Program-made: the position numbers and the translations under genes
The notes under the pieces: generated by a model
Told to the model about the DNA's origin: nothing
Database searches by the model: none
Seen by the model: the letters and a program-made list of their open reading frames with translations, nothing else
Shown here: positions 50,779-60,082 of the stretch, one piece after another
Layout: each line of letters opens with the position of its first letter
How positions within the stretch are numbered: the first letter of the stretch is position 1
Source: Polaribacter cellanae
GTDB lineage: Bacteria > Bacteroidota > Bacteroidia > Flavobacteriales > Flavobacteriaceae
Reading direction: 5' to 3'
NCBI RefSeq assembly: GCF_017569185.1
Contig: NZ_CP071869.1
Location: 3,710,001 to 3,774,000, forward strand
Length of the DNA: 64,000 nt

Positions 50779-53700
50779 ATGTTTTCAACAATATTCAAAC
50801 AAGAATTAAAATACTGGTTTAATAGACCCGTAACTTATATTTACGCTGTAATTTTCTTTTTAATAGCTGTATTTTTATCTGCAAGTTCCGCAGGAATTTT
50901 CGATAATTTAACAGTTACAACAGGTTCTTCGAAAATAGTAAATTCTCCAATGGCAATAAATGGACTATTTAATACAATGGCTGTTCTATTATTTTTCTTA
51001 TTTCCATCTATAATTGGTGTTGCGGTTTATAGAGATTACAAAAGCAATATGCATTCCATTTTATATTCCTATCCGTTTTCGAAATTTAATTATTTATCAG
51101 CAAAATTTTTAAGTGCATTTACAATTGTATTACTAATTATTTTAATGGCAGGATTCGGTTTGTTTATTGGTTTTCGATTGCCAGGAACGAACCAGGAATT
51201 GGTAAATGCTTTTAATTTTTCTGCCTATGCACATGCCTATTTGGTGTATATTATTCCTAATGTTTTGCTGTTTGGAATTATTATTTTTGGAGTGGTAACT
51301 TTTACAAGAAATATTGCTGCTGGTTTTATAACAGTGGTTTTGTTACTATTTGTACAATCTATTGCAGAAAGTTTTCTATCAAACCCAGACCACCGTTTTT
51401 GGAGTGCTCTTTTCGACCCATTTGGAGGTCAAGCAGCGAGTTATTATACGCGCTATTGGACAGTTGCAGAACAAAACGAATTAATGCCACCATTAAAAGG
51501 TGTAATTATTTACAACAGGTTATTGTGGTTAGGAGTTGCTAGTTTAGTAATGTTGGGGGTATATAAGCTATTTTCGTTTAGCCAGAATGCATTTACTTTT
51601 AGCTTAAATAAGAAAAAAGGCGAAAGGTCTATAAAACAAAACTTTGGAGGTATTACTAGAATTAACCTACCGAAAGCAACTTACGATTATTCTTTTTGGA
51701 ATGATGTAAAAATTACTTGGAAGCTTTCAAATATAGATTTTAAATATATTGTAAAAAGTTGGCCATTTATAGCTATTTTGTTAGTTGGTTTAATTTCCAT
51801 AATAATAATTGCAAATACTGCTGGTGAAATTTTTGATACAAAAACATTACCAACAACTTGGCAAATGCTACTCTTACCTGGAGGAACATTTACGTTTTTT
51901 ATTAATTTATTAACTTTTCTATACGCAGGAATGCTTATTAGAAGAGGAGAAACTGCAAGAGTAAATCATTTAGTAGATGTAACTCCTGTAAAAAATTGGA
52001 CACTTTTACTTTCTAAATTTGTTGCCATATTAAAAATGCAAGTGGTTTTATTATCAGTAATAATGGTTGCTGGAATGGTTTTCCAGACTTATAAAGGCTA
52101 TTATAATTTTGAAGTTGGCCATTATTTATTTGAATTGTACGCTTTAATGTTTATTCATTTTGCAATTTGGGCTTTATTGGCAATGTTTGTTCAAACCATT
52201 GTAAAGAACCAGTATTTAGGCTTATTTGTTTTATTAATATTATTAATAGGAATTCCGCTATTGTCTTTGGCAGGAATAGAGCAAATTGTATTTAAATACA
52301 ACCAAGCACCAGGTTATAGCTATTCAGATATGAATGGTTATGGAGCCGCATTTAGTAAATATTTTACCTATAAAACCTATTGGTTTGTTGGTGGAATTGT
52401 ATTGTTAATGTTAGCTAAATTATTTTGGACGAGAGGAGTTCCGAATTCATTTGCAGAGCGTTTAAGAATAGCGAGGAAAAGAGCAAATGGAAAAATAACA
52501 GCAGTTATTGTTATTTTATCGTTGGTGTTTTTGGCTATTGGAGGTAGAATTTATTACGAAACCAATTACTTAAACGAAAGTGTTTCCTCAAAAGAAGTAG
52601 AAAAATTAAGGGTAAAATGGGAGAAAACCTATAAAAAGTTCGAAAATCGTGCACAGCCAAGAATTGTTGCTGTAAATGTAGATATGAATATTTTTCCGAA
52701 AACGAGAGATTTTACATCATCTGGAACTTATAAAATGATTAATAAAACCAATGAGGTTATCGATAGTATTTTCTTGAGCTATAACGAATATCCAAGTACA
52801 TTTACTTTCGATAGAGAAAATGATTTAGTTTCAAAAGATACTGTTTATAATTTCGATATTTATCAGCTTAAAGAACCATTACAACCAGGAGATAGTGTAA
52901 CTCTTTCCTTTAAGGTTAAAAATGAAGAAAACACATTTTTAACTAGTAAATCTCCAGTAAGAGAAAATGGAACATTTGTTAATAATACAGCCTTGTTTCC
53001 ATCTTTAGGATACTCTTCTGAAAGAGAATTGTCTGACGATCAAACAAGAAAAAAATACAATTTACCACCAAATAAATTAAAACCAGAACCAACAGATTCT
53101 ACAGCTTTGGGAAACACCTATATTTCTAGAGATGCAGATTGGATAGATTTTGAAGCAACAGTTTCAACCGCGAAAGATCAAATTGCCATTGCACCAGGAT
53201 ATCTTCAAAAAGAATGGATGGAAGGAGATAGAAGATATTTCCACTATAAAATGGATAGTAAAATATTAAATTTCTATGCTTTTAATTCTGCCAGATATGA
53301 AATTAAAAAAGAAATGTGGAATGGAATTAGTTTAGAAATCTATTACCACAAACCACATACATATAATTTAGATAGAATGATGAAAGGAATGAAAGCTTCT
53401 TTAGATTATAACACGAAGAACTTTAGCCCTTATCAACATAAACAAGTAAGAATTATAGAGTTTCCAAGAACAGGAGGAAGTTTTGCGCAATCATTTCCAA
53501 ACACAATTCCATTTTCGGAAGGTGTAGGTTTTATTGCAGATGTAGATGATACAAAAGATGGAGGTGTAGATTATCCTTTTGCAATTACAGTACATGAATT
53601 GGCACATCAGTGGTTTGCGCATCAAGTAATTGGAGCAGATGTTTTAGGAGCAACTTTAACATCGGAAAGTATGTCGGAATATGTTTCTTTAAAAGTATTA

Positions 53701-54435
53701 GAACACCAACAAGGAAAAACAAAAATGCGTAAGTTTTTAAAAGATGCATTAGATGGTTACTTAATGGGAAGAACTTTCGAATCTAAAAGAGAAAAACCTT
53801 TAATGTATAACGATGGTCAAGGATATATCCATTACCAAAAAGGGTCTATGGTTTTATACGCAATAAGCGATTATATTGGCGAAGAAAACTTTAATGGAGC
53901 AATTAAAAAATACGTAAATAAAGTAAAGTTTCAAGAGCCACCTTACACAACCTCCATAGAAATGGTCGATTTTATTAGAAAAGCAACACCAGATTCTTTA
54001 CAATATGTAATTAAAGACATGTTCGAAACCATTACTTTATATAAAAATAGAATTGTAAACGTAGCTTCTACAGAACTAGAAAACGGAAAGTATAAGGTAG
54101 ATATCGAATTTGAAGTTTCTAAATATAGAAATAACGAAAAAGGAAAACGTTATTATAGTGATAATAAAAAAGATTCTATTTCCTATACTAAAGAAGGTTC
54201 TAAAAAACCTATTTATTCGGTTCCTTTGGCAGATTATATAGATATTGGTATTTTTACAGAAGAAGAAATTGATGGTGAAAAGGAAGAAAAACAATTGTAC
54301 TTTAAAAAGCATAAGATTACTCAAATTAATAATAAAATTACCATTATTGTAGATAAGAAACCAACAGAAGTTGGTGTAGATCCTTACAACAAATTAATCG
54401 ACACAAAATCTAACGATAATAGAAGGAAATTATAA
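50779..54435 (+). CDS. ABC-2 permease fused to an M1-family aminopeptidase domain
   Basis: 1218 residues. The first ~570 contain about twelve membrane helices in two ABC-2-like halves ('ELKYWFNRPVTYIYAVIFFL' at the start, another set from about 320). The last ~600 form an extracytoplasmic gluzincin: HELAHQW with zinc His939/His943 and the third ligand Glu in 'TSESMSEY'. The aminopeptidase GAMEN motif is replaced by 'GGSFAQS', so exopeptidase specificity may be altered or lost. Fusion of permease and M1 peptidase is known in Bacteroidota, but its substrate is unknown. The HExxH zinc site is intact, so hydrolysis is plausible. Confidence 0.9.
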   Translation: MFSTIFKQELKYWFNRPVTYIYAVIFFLIAVFLSASSAGIFDNLTVTTGSSKIVNSPMAINGLFNTMAVLLFFLFPSIIGVAVYRDYKSNMHSILYSYPFSKFNYLSAKFLSAFTIVLLIILMAGFGLFIGFRLPGTNQELVNAFNFSAYAHAYLVYIIPNVLLFGIIIFGVVTFTRNIAAGFITVVLLLFVQSIAESFLSNPDHRFWSALFDPFGGQAASYYTRYWTVAEQNELMPPLKGVIIYNRLLWLGVASLVMLGVYKLFSFSQNAFTFSLNKKKGERSIKQNFGGITRINLPKATYDYSFWNDVKITWKLSNIDFKYIVKSWPFIAILLVGLISIIIIANTAGEIFDTKTLPTTWQMLLLPGGTFTFFINLLTFLYAGMLIRRGETARVNHLVDVTPVKNWTLLLSKFVAILKMQVVLLSVIMVAGMVFQTYKGYYNFEVGHYLFELYALMFIHFAIWALLAMFVQTIVKNQYLGLFVLLILLIGIPLLSLAGIEQIVFKYNQAPGYSYSDMNGYGAAFSKYFTYKTYWFVGGIVLLMLAKLFWTRGVPNSFAERLRIARKRANGKITAVIVILSLVFLAIGGRIYYETNYLNESVSSKEVEKLRVKWEKTYKKFENRAQPRIVAVNVDMNIFPKTRDFTSSGTYKMINKTNEVIDSIFLSYNEYPSTFTFDRENDLVSKDTVYNFDIYQLKEPLQPGDSVTLSFKVKNEENTFLTSKSPVRENGTFVNNTALFPSLGYSSERELSDDQTRKKYNLPPNKLKPEPTDSTALGNTYISRDADWIDFEATVSTAKDQIAIAPGYLQKEWMEGDRRYFHYKMDSKILNFYAFNSARYEIKKEMWNGISLEIYYHKPHTYNLDRMMKGMKASLDYNTKNFSPYQHKQVRIIEFPRTGGSFAQSFPNTIPFSEGVGFIADVDDTKDGGVDYPFAITVHELAHQWFAHQVIGADVLGATLTSESMSEYVSLKVLEHQQGKTKMRKFLKDALDGYLMGRTFESKREKPLMYNDGQGYIHYQKGSMVLYAISDYIGEENFNGAIKKYVNKVKFQEPPYTTSIEMVDFIRKATPDSLQYVIKDMFETITLYKNRIVNVASTELENGKYKVDIEFEVSKYRNNEKGKRYYSDNKKDSISYTKEGSKKPIYSVPLADYIDIGIFTEEEIDGEKEEKQLYFKKHKITQINNKITIIVDKKPTEVGVDPYNKLIDTKSNDNRRKL

Positions 54436-54461
54436 ACAGACAAAAACAACTATAATTAAAC

Positions 54462-55115
54462 ATGACAAAAAAAAATAGAATAGCAGCTGTTTCCTTACTC
54501 TTTATAGTAGTTGTTATTTTTCATTTATATGGACTTTTACAGAACAATACATTAGCATTTTTTACAAAACCATTTTTAATGATAACTTTAGTTATTATTT
54601 ACTTGGTATCTGTTAAAAAGCCTAATTTTTGGTATGTTTCTGCTTTATTCTTTTCTTTTTGGGGCGATGTTTTCTTGCTTTTTAAACAAGAGTTCTTTCT
54701 TTTTGGTTTGGCATCTTTTCTGTTTGCACATCTCTTATTTATAAAAATTTCAGCAAGGTTTTTAAAGAAAATTAAACCTCAGAAAATACGAATAGTTTCA
54801 ATACCATTTGTAATTATTTTTATAAGTCTATTATGGCTTTTAATAGATAACTTAGGCGATTTTTTAATTCCAGTAATTGTTTATGGAATTACCATTTCTA
54901 CTTTTGGAGCTGTTACTCTTTTAAACTATGTGCAAGAAAAAAGTACAGAAAACCTATGGTTGTTTTTAGGAGCATTTATTTTTATAATATCAGACAGTGT
55001 TTTGGCAATTAACAAGTTTTACGAAGCCAAAGAAATATATGGTATTATAATAATGGTAACCTATATTGTAGCTCAATATTTAATATGTAAGGCTTTAATA
55101 GCGAAAGAATCTTAA
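54462..55115 (+). CDS. YhhN/TMEM86-family lysoplasmalogenase-like membrane protein
   Basis: 217 residues with about eight membrane helices and little else. 'FWGDVFLLF' (about 66-74) and 'GAFIFIISDSVLAINKF' (about 168-184) are the two acidic motifs of the YhhN family, whose mammalian member TMEM86B hydrolyses lysoplasmalogen vinyl-ether bonds; the bacterial role is unsettled. The gene begins 26 bases after the permease/peptidase gene and ends before a strong terminator at 55141, so it may be the third gene of that operon. Confidence 0.82.
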   Translation: MTKKNRIAAVSLLFIVVVIFHLYGLLQNNTLAFFTKPFLMITLVIIYLVSVKKPNFWYVSALFFSFWGDVFLLFKQEFFLFGLASFLFAHLLFIKISARFLKKIKPQKIRIVSIPFVIIFISLLWLLIDNLGDFLIPVIVYGITISTFGAVTLLNYVQEKSTENLWLFLGAFIFIISDSVLAINKFYEAKEIYGIIIMVTYIVAQYLICKALIAKES

Positions 55116-55140
55116 AGAAAACTACCCATAAGCAGTAACA

Positions 55141-55172
55141 AAAAAAGCAACTACTTTTGTAGTTGCTTTTTT
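55141..55172 (+). terminator. Rho-independent terminator after the YhhN-family gene
   Basis: GCAACTAC-TTTT-GTAGTTGC with flanking A's and T's (stem 55147-55166), followed by six T's. It could work on both strands. Confidence 0.85.
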
Positions 55173-55459
55173 AGATAGGGGTAAACTTCTATATCTTTTA
55201 ACTATTGTTGTTAGGGCAACTCAAGTAAAATTTTCTATTTACCAGTTAGGGGTTATTGTGTTTTTAATATGTTTATTTCTAACACGTTGCAATTATAGTG
55301 AAAAAAATGTTAAAAAATAGATTAAAAGAAAAATAATGTGTTTTATTTTAATTAGATTTTAAATTTAAAATCTAAAGCCCAAAAAATAATTGAACTTAAC
55401 TCTAGCAAAGAGAAGAGGTTTTTAGCAGTCTAATTTCAAAAAAAAAATAGTTGAAACTC
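55173..55459. other. AT-rich intergenic region
   Basis: Between the terminator and the convergent DoxX gene. No ORF, RNA or repeat that I can support. Confidence 0.4.
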
Positions 55460-55840
55460 TTACCCAAAAAAAGGAATATTCTTTCTTTTAATATAAAGAA
55501 CAGTAAAAGCTACAAATAAAGATAAACACGCAGCAGCAAACAATAAACCACCATCGTTATTATGGGAGATACCAAGAATAGTTAAATGAGAAAAAATAGC
55601 TCCACTCATTAAACCAACAATCATAATGGCTCCTAACCAGATTGCTTTAGGAATAAAAAAAAGAATACAAGCAATTAGTTCTAAAACACCAGTTCCAATT
55701 CTTAGATAAGCTTCATTTTTACCTGCTAATTTTGTAAATAAAACAACACTTTCTTCTGCACCCGAAAATTTATAAAAAAGTGTTTGTAATATAATTACAG
55801 ATATAATTATTTTAAAAATGAAGATACTTTTATAAACCAT
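55460..55840 (-). CDS. DoxX-family membrane protein
   Basis: 126 residues with four membrane helices. 'TLFYKFSGAEESVVLFTKL', 'RIGTGVLELIACILFF', 'PKAIWLGAIMIVGLMSGAIFSHLTILG' and a final helix match the small DoxX/DoxD-like family, often linked to quinone or redox chemistry but without a firmly known role in Bacteroidota. It is divergent from the phytase-like lipoprotein gene, with about 85 bases between the preferred starts. Confidence 0.85.
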   Translation of the reverse strand: MVYKSIFIFKIIISVIILQTLFYKFSGAEESVVLFTKLAGKNEAYLRIGTGVLELIACILFFIPKAIWLGAIMIVGLMSGAIFSHLTILGISHNNDGGLLFAAACLSLFVAFTVLYIKRKNIPFFG

Positions 55841-55925
55841 GTCGATTATTTTTTTTTTTAGACGAATTATTCATTTTAAGCTTACTTCATTCATAAAAAA
55901 AGTAACTTTGCAAGAAACCTTAAAA

Positions 55926-57008
55926 ATGAAAAATTTTATTTACTTTATTTTTTTCTGTATTGCTTTTGCTGGCTGCAAGAAAGAACCTCAAACAAAACTT
56001 CAATTTTTAGATGAATATATTTTACAGGATTCAACGTATATAAAAAATACTTTAATAGGAGGGCTGTCTGGAATAGATTACGCAAACGGATTTTATTATT
56101 TTGTGGTAGATGATGCAAAAAAACCAAGATTTTTAAAAACAAAAATAATTGTTGAAGAAAATAAAATTAAAAAGATAGCAGTTAAAGATGTTGTGTTTTT
56201 AAAAGATTCCACAACTACTTTTTATACTGAAAACCATTTAGATTTAGAATCTATTTTTGTGGATGAAATTACCAATGAAGTCAATTTTGTAAGTGAAGGT
56301 TCTGTACACTATAAAAAAACACCTTCCGTTTTTAAAACTGACTTAAAAGGTAATTTTGTTGAAAGTTTTTCGCTTCCCAAAACATTGGAAAACGAACAAA
56401 ATATGCATCATAATGCCACTTTTGAAGCTTCTTCCAAAAGTTTCGATAAAAAAGGTTTTTGGGTAGCTATGGAAGGTGTTTTAAAATCGGATGGAGTAGA
56501 GCCAACATTTACAAAAACCAATTCTCCTATTAGAATTACTTATTTCGATAAAAAAACAAATAAAGCGACAAAACAATTTGCTTATCAATTAGAATACATA
56601 ACAAAGCCAGCCAAAGGAAATTTAAACTTAAATGGAGTTACTGCGATTTTAGAATACGAAGAAAATTGTTTTTTTGTTATAGAAAGAACCTACCAAAGTG
56701 GTTATGGGAGTTATGGAAACATTATTCGAATTTTCGATGCTCAAATTGAAGAAAATTCAACAAATAGTATAGCAATAGATTCATTAAGCAATACAGCATT
56801 TTTACCTCTTAAAAAACGATTACTATTTAATTTTGAAGATGTAAAAGACAAATTAACAGATGGAATTATAGATAATATAGAAGGTATTACATTTGGCCCC
56901 AAATTAGCCAATGGAAATAAATCACTTATTTTGGTTTCCGACGATAATTTTCAAGCGTATGGAAAACAATTAAATCAATTTATTCTGTTAGAAATTACCC
57001 ACAAATAA
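55926..57008 (+). CDS. Phytase-like esterase lipoprotein
   Basis: 360 residues from the ATG at 55926, which gives a lipoprotein signal with Cys17 ('FIFFCIAFAGCKKEP'). A longer in-frame ATG at 55839 adds a basic stretch with no role and overlaps the DoxX gene start. The body is the phytase-like esterase domain: 'GGLSGIDYANGFYYFVVDDA', 'HLDLESIFVDE', 'GVTAILEYEENCFFVIERTY' and 'DNIEGITFGPKLANGNKSLILVSDDN', a six-bladed propeller pattern. Activity is likely on phosphoesters or similar at the cell surface, but unproven for the family. Monocistronic or with the next gene (38 bases downstream). Confidence 0.82.
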   Translation: MKNFIYFIFFCIAFAGCKKEPQTKLQFLDEYILQDSTYIKNTLIGGLSGIDYANGFYYFVVDDAKKPRFLKTKIIVEENKIKKIAVKDVVFLKDSTTTFYTENHLDLESIFVDEITNEVNFVSEGSVHYKKTPSVFKTDLKGNFVESFSLPKTLENEQNMHHNATFEASSKSFDKKGFWVAMEGVLKSDGVEPTFTKTNSPIRITYFDKKTNKATKQFAYQLEYITKPAKGNLNLNGVTAILEYEENCFFVIERTYQSGYGSYGNIIRIFDAQIEENSTNSIAIDSLSNTAFLPLKKRLLFNFEDVKDKLTDGIIDNIEGITFGPKLANGNKSLILVSDDNFQAYGKQLNQFILLEITHK

Positions 57009-57045
57009 TTCTTATTTTTACAACCTTTAGAATTAATATTTTCGA

Positions 57046-57561
57046 ATGAGATTTACCAAACTAAAACACAATATTCTTCAAACAAAGTTCGACAAAGCTT
57101 TGCAGAAATCTACTGATAATAGAATGGTTTCTCAAAAGAAAATTCAGTCTGTAGGCATTTTAACTTCAGAAGAAATTTTTTCGAAACTAGATATTACATC
57201 GATTATAGAAGAGGTTTTAGAAGTTAGAAATGCAAAAATATATAGTTTTAGACCTTACAGTAAGTTAGACGAATTTTCGTATAAACATTTTTCTGAAAAC
57301 GATATCAATTGGAAAGGAACATTCGTTCAAGAAAATTTCGAGAGTTTTTTACAACAACCTTTCGACTTGTTAATTGGTTATTTTAACAAACCAAATTTGT
57401 ATATAGAAAGTGCTGTTTTACAGTCGAAAGCAACTTTTAAAGTGGGGTTTTCGAATGTAAATTCAAACTTGTTTGAAATAGAAATTTCAGAGGATATTTT
57501 ACATATAAACGAATTTACATTGGAGTTAAAAAAATACCTTCAAATTATAAAAAAGCTTTAA
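57046..57561 (+). CDS. DUF6913-like protein
   Basis: 171 residues, soluble, without signal peptide. The middle contains 'SVGILTSEEIFSKLDI' and 'PFDLLIGYFNKPNLYIESAVLQSKATFKVGF', and the protein ends with a helix rich in Leu and Lys. I recognise this pattern as the flavobacterial DUF6913 group, which commonly stands directly upstream of dapA. Function unknown; no catalytic residues are evident. It lies 105 bases upstream of dapA, which has its own promoter box. Confidence 0.75.
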   Translation: MRFTKLKHNILQTKFDKALQKSTDNRMVSQKKIQSVGILTSEEIFSKLDITSIIEEVLEVRNAKIYSFRPYSKLDEFSYKHFSENDINWKGTFVQENFESFLQQPFDLLIGYFNKPNLYIESAVLQSKATFKVGFSNVNSNLFEIEISEDILHINEFTLELKKYLQIIKKL

Positions 57562-57637
57562 AATTAAACTTTAATTATAAAGTTGTTTATTCTTTCTAAG
57601 AATTTATAAAAGTATAAAAATATCAATCTTAAAAGTG

Positions 57638-57645
57638 TAATTTTG
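57638..57645 (+). promoter_or_regulatory. -7 box of dapA
   Basis: TAATTTTG fits TAnnTTTG, 21 bases before the dapA start codon. Confidence 0.55.
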
Positions 57646-57666
57646 TACTTCTAAAAAGAAAAAAAG

Positions 57667-58542
57667 ATGCAAGAGTTTATTGGAACAGGAGTTGCCTTAA
57701 TTACCCCTTTTAAAGAAGATTTAAGTGTAGATTTTGATGCACTTGTAAAACTGGTAAATTTTAACATACAAAATGGTACAGATTACTTGGTAATTAATGG
57801 TACAACAGGAGAAAGTGCTACAATTTCGAAAGAAGAAAGAAAACAAATTATAAACGTTATTGTAAAAACTAATAACAAACGTTTGCCTTTAGTTTTAGGT
57901 ATTGGTGGTAACAATACGTTAGAAGTTGTAAAAGATATACAAACAACCGACTTAACAAATATCGATGGTATTTTATCAGTAGCACCTTATTATAGTAAGC
58001 CAACACAAGAAGGGTTTTATCAGCATTTTAAAGCAATTGCAGAAGCTACAGAGAAACCAATTATTTTATACAACGTTCCAGGAAGAACCGCAAAAAATAT
58101 GGAAGCTTCTACAACCATTCGTTTGGCGAAAGATTTTAAAAACATAGTTGGTGTAAAAGAAGCAGGTAATAATACACAACAATATTTAGAATTATTACGA
58201 GACAAACCAGCAGATTTTTTAATTATTTCTGGTGATGATGATTTGGCTTTAGGAGTAACTTTAGCAGGAGGTGCTGGAGTAATATCTGTAATTGGGCAAG
58301 CATTTCCAAAAGAATTTTCTACGATGATTAATTGTGGTTTACAAGGAAAAAATAAAGAAGGTTACTCGATTCATTTTAAAATGATGGAAATTATCGACTT
58401 AATTTTTGCTGAAAATAATCCTGCAGGAATAAAAGCCGTTTTACAAGAATTAAGCATTTCTTCAAGTTATGTAAGACTTCCTTTAGTGCCAGCAAGTAAA
58501 GAGTTACAGGCAAAAATCGCAAAACTTGTGAATGATTTTTAA
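57667..58542 (+). CDS. dapA: 4-hydroxy-tetrahydrodipicolinate synthase
   Basis: 291 residues, full length. It condenses pyruvate with aspartate semialdehyde in the lysine/diaminopimelate pathway. Motifs: 'INGTTGESATIS' (binds substrate carboxylate), 'SVAPYYSKPTQEGFYQHF', the catalytic Tyr in 'ILYNVPGRTAKNM', the Schiff-base Lys in 'VGVKEAGNN' and 'ISGDDDLALGVTLAGGAGVISV'. Single gene, followed by a long gap before bamD. Confidence 0.97.
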   Translation: MQEFIGTGVALITPFKEDLSVDFDALVKLVNFNIQNGTDYLVINGTTGESATISKEERKQIINVIVKTNNKRLPLVLGIGGNNTLEVVKDIQTTDLTNIDGILSVAPYYSKPTQEGFYQHFKAIAEATEKPIILYNVPGRTAKNMEASTTIRLAKDFKNIVGVKEAGNNTQQYLELLRDKPADFLIISGDDDLALGVTLAGGAGVISVIGQAFPKEFSTMINCGLQGKNKEGYSIHFKMMEIIDLIFAENNPAGIKAVLQELSISSSYVRLPLVPASKELQAKIAKLVNDF

Positions 58543-58878
58543 AACGGATAAACATGTTTAGGCTATTATTTTTTAATTATTTGATGGTAAAATATCTTTC
58601 ATTATAACTTCACAAATAAGACATTGTTAAGATTAACAAACTTTTAGGAACACTTTATTCATTTTTTTGTTGTTTTGTGATGATAATTACACAACGCAAT
58701 TAATCGTGTAAAAAATCGTTTTATTTTCGAAAAATGTTGCTTAATGTTGTGCATTAAGTTCCCTTTGAAAATGTTATCTAGGACTTGCGAATGCTTAACA
58801 AGTTTCAGTATTTCAGGAACTAAAAGAAAAGAATTATTTAAGAAAAAATAAATTCTTTTATTATCCATTATTAATCAC
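58543..58878. other. Non-coding region upstream of bamD
   Basis: About 340 bases. A 69-codon frame on the minus strand (58659-58868) has no protein-like features and I leave it out. No terminator-like hairpin is obvious after dapA. Confidence 0.4.
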
Positions 58879-58886
58879 TAATTTTG
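58879..58886 (+). promoter_or_regulatory. -7 box of bamD
   Basis: TAATTTTG ends only four bases before the ATG at 58891. Transcription would start at or just beside the start codon, so the mRNA would have almost no leader. Confidence 0.5.
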
Positions 58887-58890
58887 CCCG

Positions 58891-59751
58891 ATGCAAAAAA
58901 TAAAAAATTTAGCGTGTTTATTTACACTTAGTTTACTACTGTTTTCATGTGGTGAATATCAAAAAGTATTAAATAAAGGTACTGCAGAAGAGCAGTATAA
59001 AATGGCCGTAAAAATGTACGAAAGTCAAAAATACGGTAAAGCTTTGCGTTTATTCGAAAAAGTAACACCAGCTTATAGAGCAAAACCTCAAATGGAGCGT
59101 ATTCAATTTATGATAGCACAGTCTAATTATAACGAGAAAAATTATCCATTGGCAGGTTATTATTTCGATCGTTTTACAAAAAACTATCCAAAAAGTTCTA
59201 AGAAAGAAGAAGCCGCATTTTTATCTGCAAATAGTTACAAATTAGCCTCTCCACGTTTTAGTTTAGATCCAACAGACACGAACAAAGCATTGGAAGCTTA
59301 CCAGAGTTTTATTAATACATACCCAGATTCCGATAGAATTGACGAAGCAAATAAAGATTATAAAGAACTACGTTATAAATTAGAGAAAAAATATTTCGAA
59401 ATTGCAAAAACGTATTATAGAACAGCAGATTACGATGCTAGAAATTACAAAGCAGCAATACAAGCTTTCGATAACTTATTAGAAGATTATTTAGGAACAT
59501 CGTTTAAAGAAGAAGCTTTGTATTATCGATTTAAAGCAGCAAACGACTTTGTTTTTAAAAGTACAGATAGAAGAAAAAAAGAACGTATTAAAGATGCTAT
59601 AGATGCTTATGATAAGTTGGTAAGAAGCTTTCCTAAAACAACTTATTTAGAAGAAGTTAACGAAATGTTGGCTAAACTTCAAAAAGAAGAAGCAAGAATA
59701 GATGCTATAATAGCAAAAATGAAAAAAATAGAAAATATTCAAAAGAAATAA
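58891..59751 (+). CDS. bamD: Outer-membrane assembly lipoprotein BamD
   Basis: 286 residues, lipobox Cys20 ('LLLFSCGEYQK'). The mature part is a series of TPR helices ('EEQYKMAVKMYESQKYGKALRLFEKV', 'NYPLAGYYFDRFTKNYPKS', 'DTNKALEAYQSFINTYPDSDR', 'NYKAAIQAFDNLLEDYLGTSF'), the plan of BamD/YfiO, which works with the BamA barrel to insert outer-membrane proteins. First gene of the bamD-rpoZ-coaBC operon. The C-terminal helix is rich in Lys and Glu, common in Bacteroidota members. Confidence 0.93.
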   Translation: MQKIKNLACLFTLSLLLFSCGEYQKVLNKGTAEEQYKMAVKMYESQKYGKALRLFEKVTPAYRAKPQMERIQFMIAQSNYNEKNYPLAGYYFDRFTKNYPKSSKKEEAAFLSANSYKLASPRFSLDPTDTNKALEAYQSFINTYPDSDRIDEANKDYKELRYKLEKKYFEIAKTYYRTADYDARNYKAAIQAFDNLLEDYLGTSFKEEALYYRFKAANDFVFKSTDRRKKERIKDAIDAYDKLVRSFPKTTYLEEVNEMLAKLQKEEARIDAIIAKMKKIENIQKK

Positions 59752-59761
59752 TAATTTAATT

Positions 59762-60082
59762 ATGGATTATAAAGATACAAAAGCGGCTCCAACAACAATT
59801 ACTTACGACAAGAACAAATTGGAAGCGCCAACAGAAAATATTTACGAGGCGATTTCTATTATTGCAAAAAGAGCAGAACAAGTAAATAATGATTTGAAAA
59901 AAGAATTGGTAGAGAAATTAGACGAATTTGCAACTTATAACGATAGTTTAGAAGAGGTATTTGAAAATAAAGAACAAATAGAAGTTTCTAAATTTTACGA
60001 AAGATTACCAAAGCCTACTGCAATTGCTGTAGAAGAATGGTTAAACGATAAAATTTATCACAGAACTCCAGACGCACAATAA
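59762..60082 (+). CDS. rpoZ: RNA polymerase omega subunit
   Basis: 106 residues. The core is 'NIYEAISIIAKRAEQVNNDLKKELVEKLDEFA', the omega/Rpb6 helix that clamps the beta-prime C-terminus, followed by a Bacteroidota-type acidic and helical extension ('YERLPKPTAIAVEEWLNDKIY'). It starts 10 bases after bamD, and its stop codon shares one base (TAATG) with the coaBC start. That gives a tightly coupled bamD-rpoZ-coaBC operon as in other flavobacteria. Confidence 0.9.
   Translation: MDYKDTKAAPTTITYDKNKLEAPTENIYEAISIIAKRAEQVNNDLKKELVEKLDEFATYNDSLEEVFENKEQIEVSKFYERLPKPTAIAVEEWLNDKIYHRTPDAQ

Noticed and set aside
55839..55925. Upstream ATG of the phytase-like lipoprotein gene
   Set aside because: It would hide the lipoprotein signal and overlap the divergent DoxX gene start; the ATG at 55926 gives a proper lipobox.
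58659..58868. 69-codon frame on the minus strand upstream of bamD
   Set aside because: No signal, domain or coding-like bias; ends in His/Lys low complexity; probably non-coding DNA.
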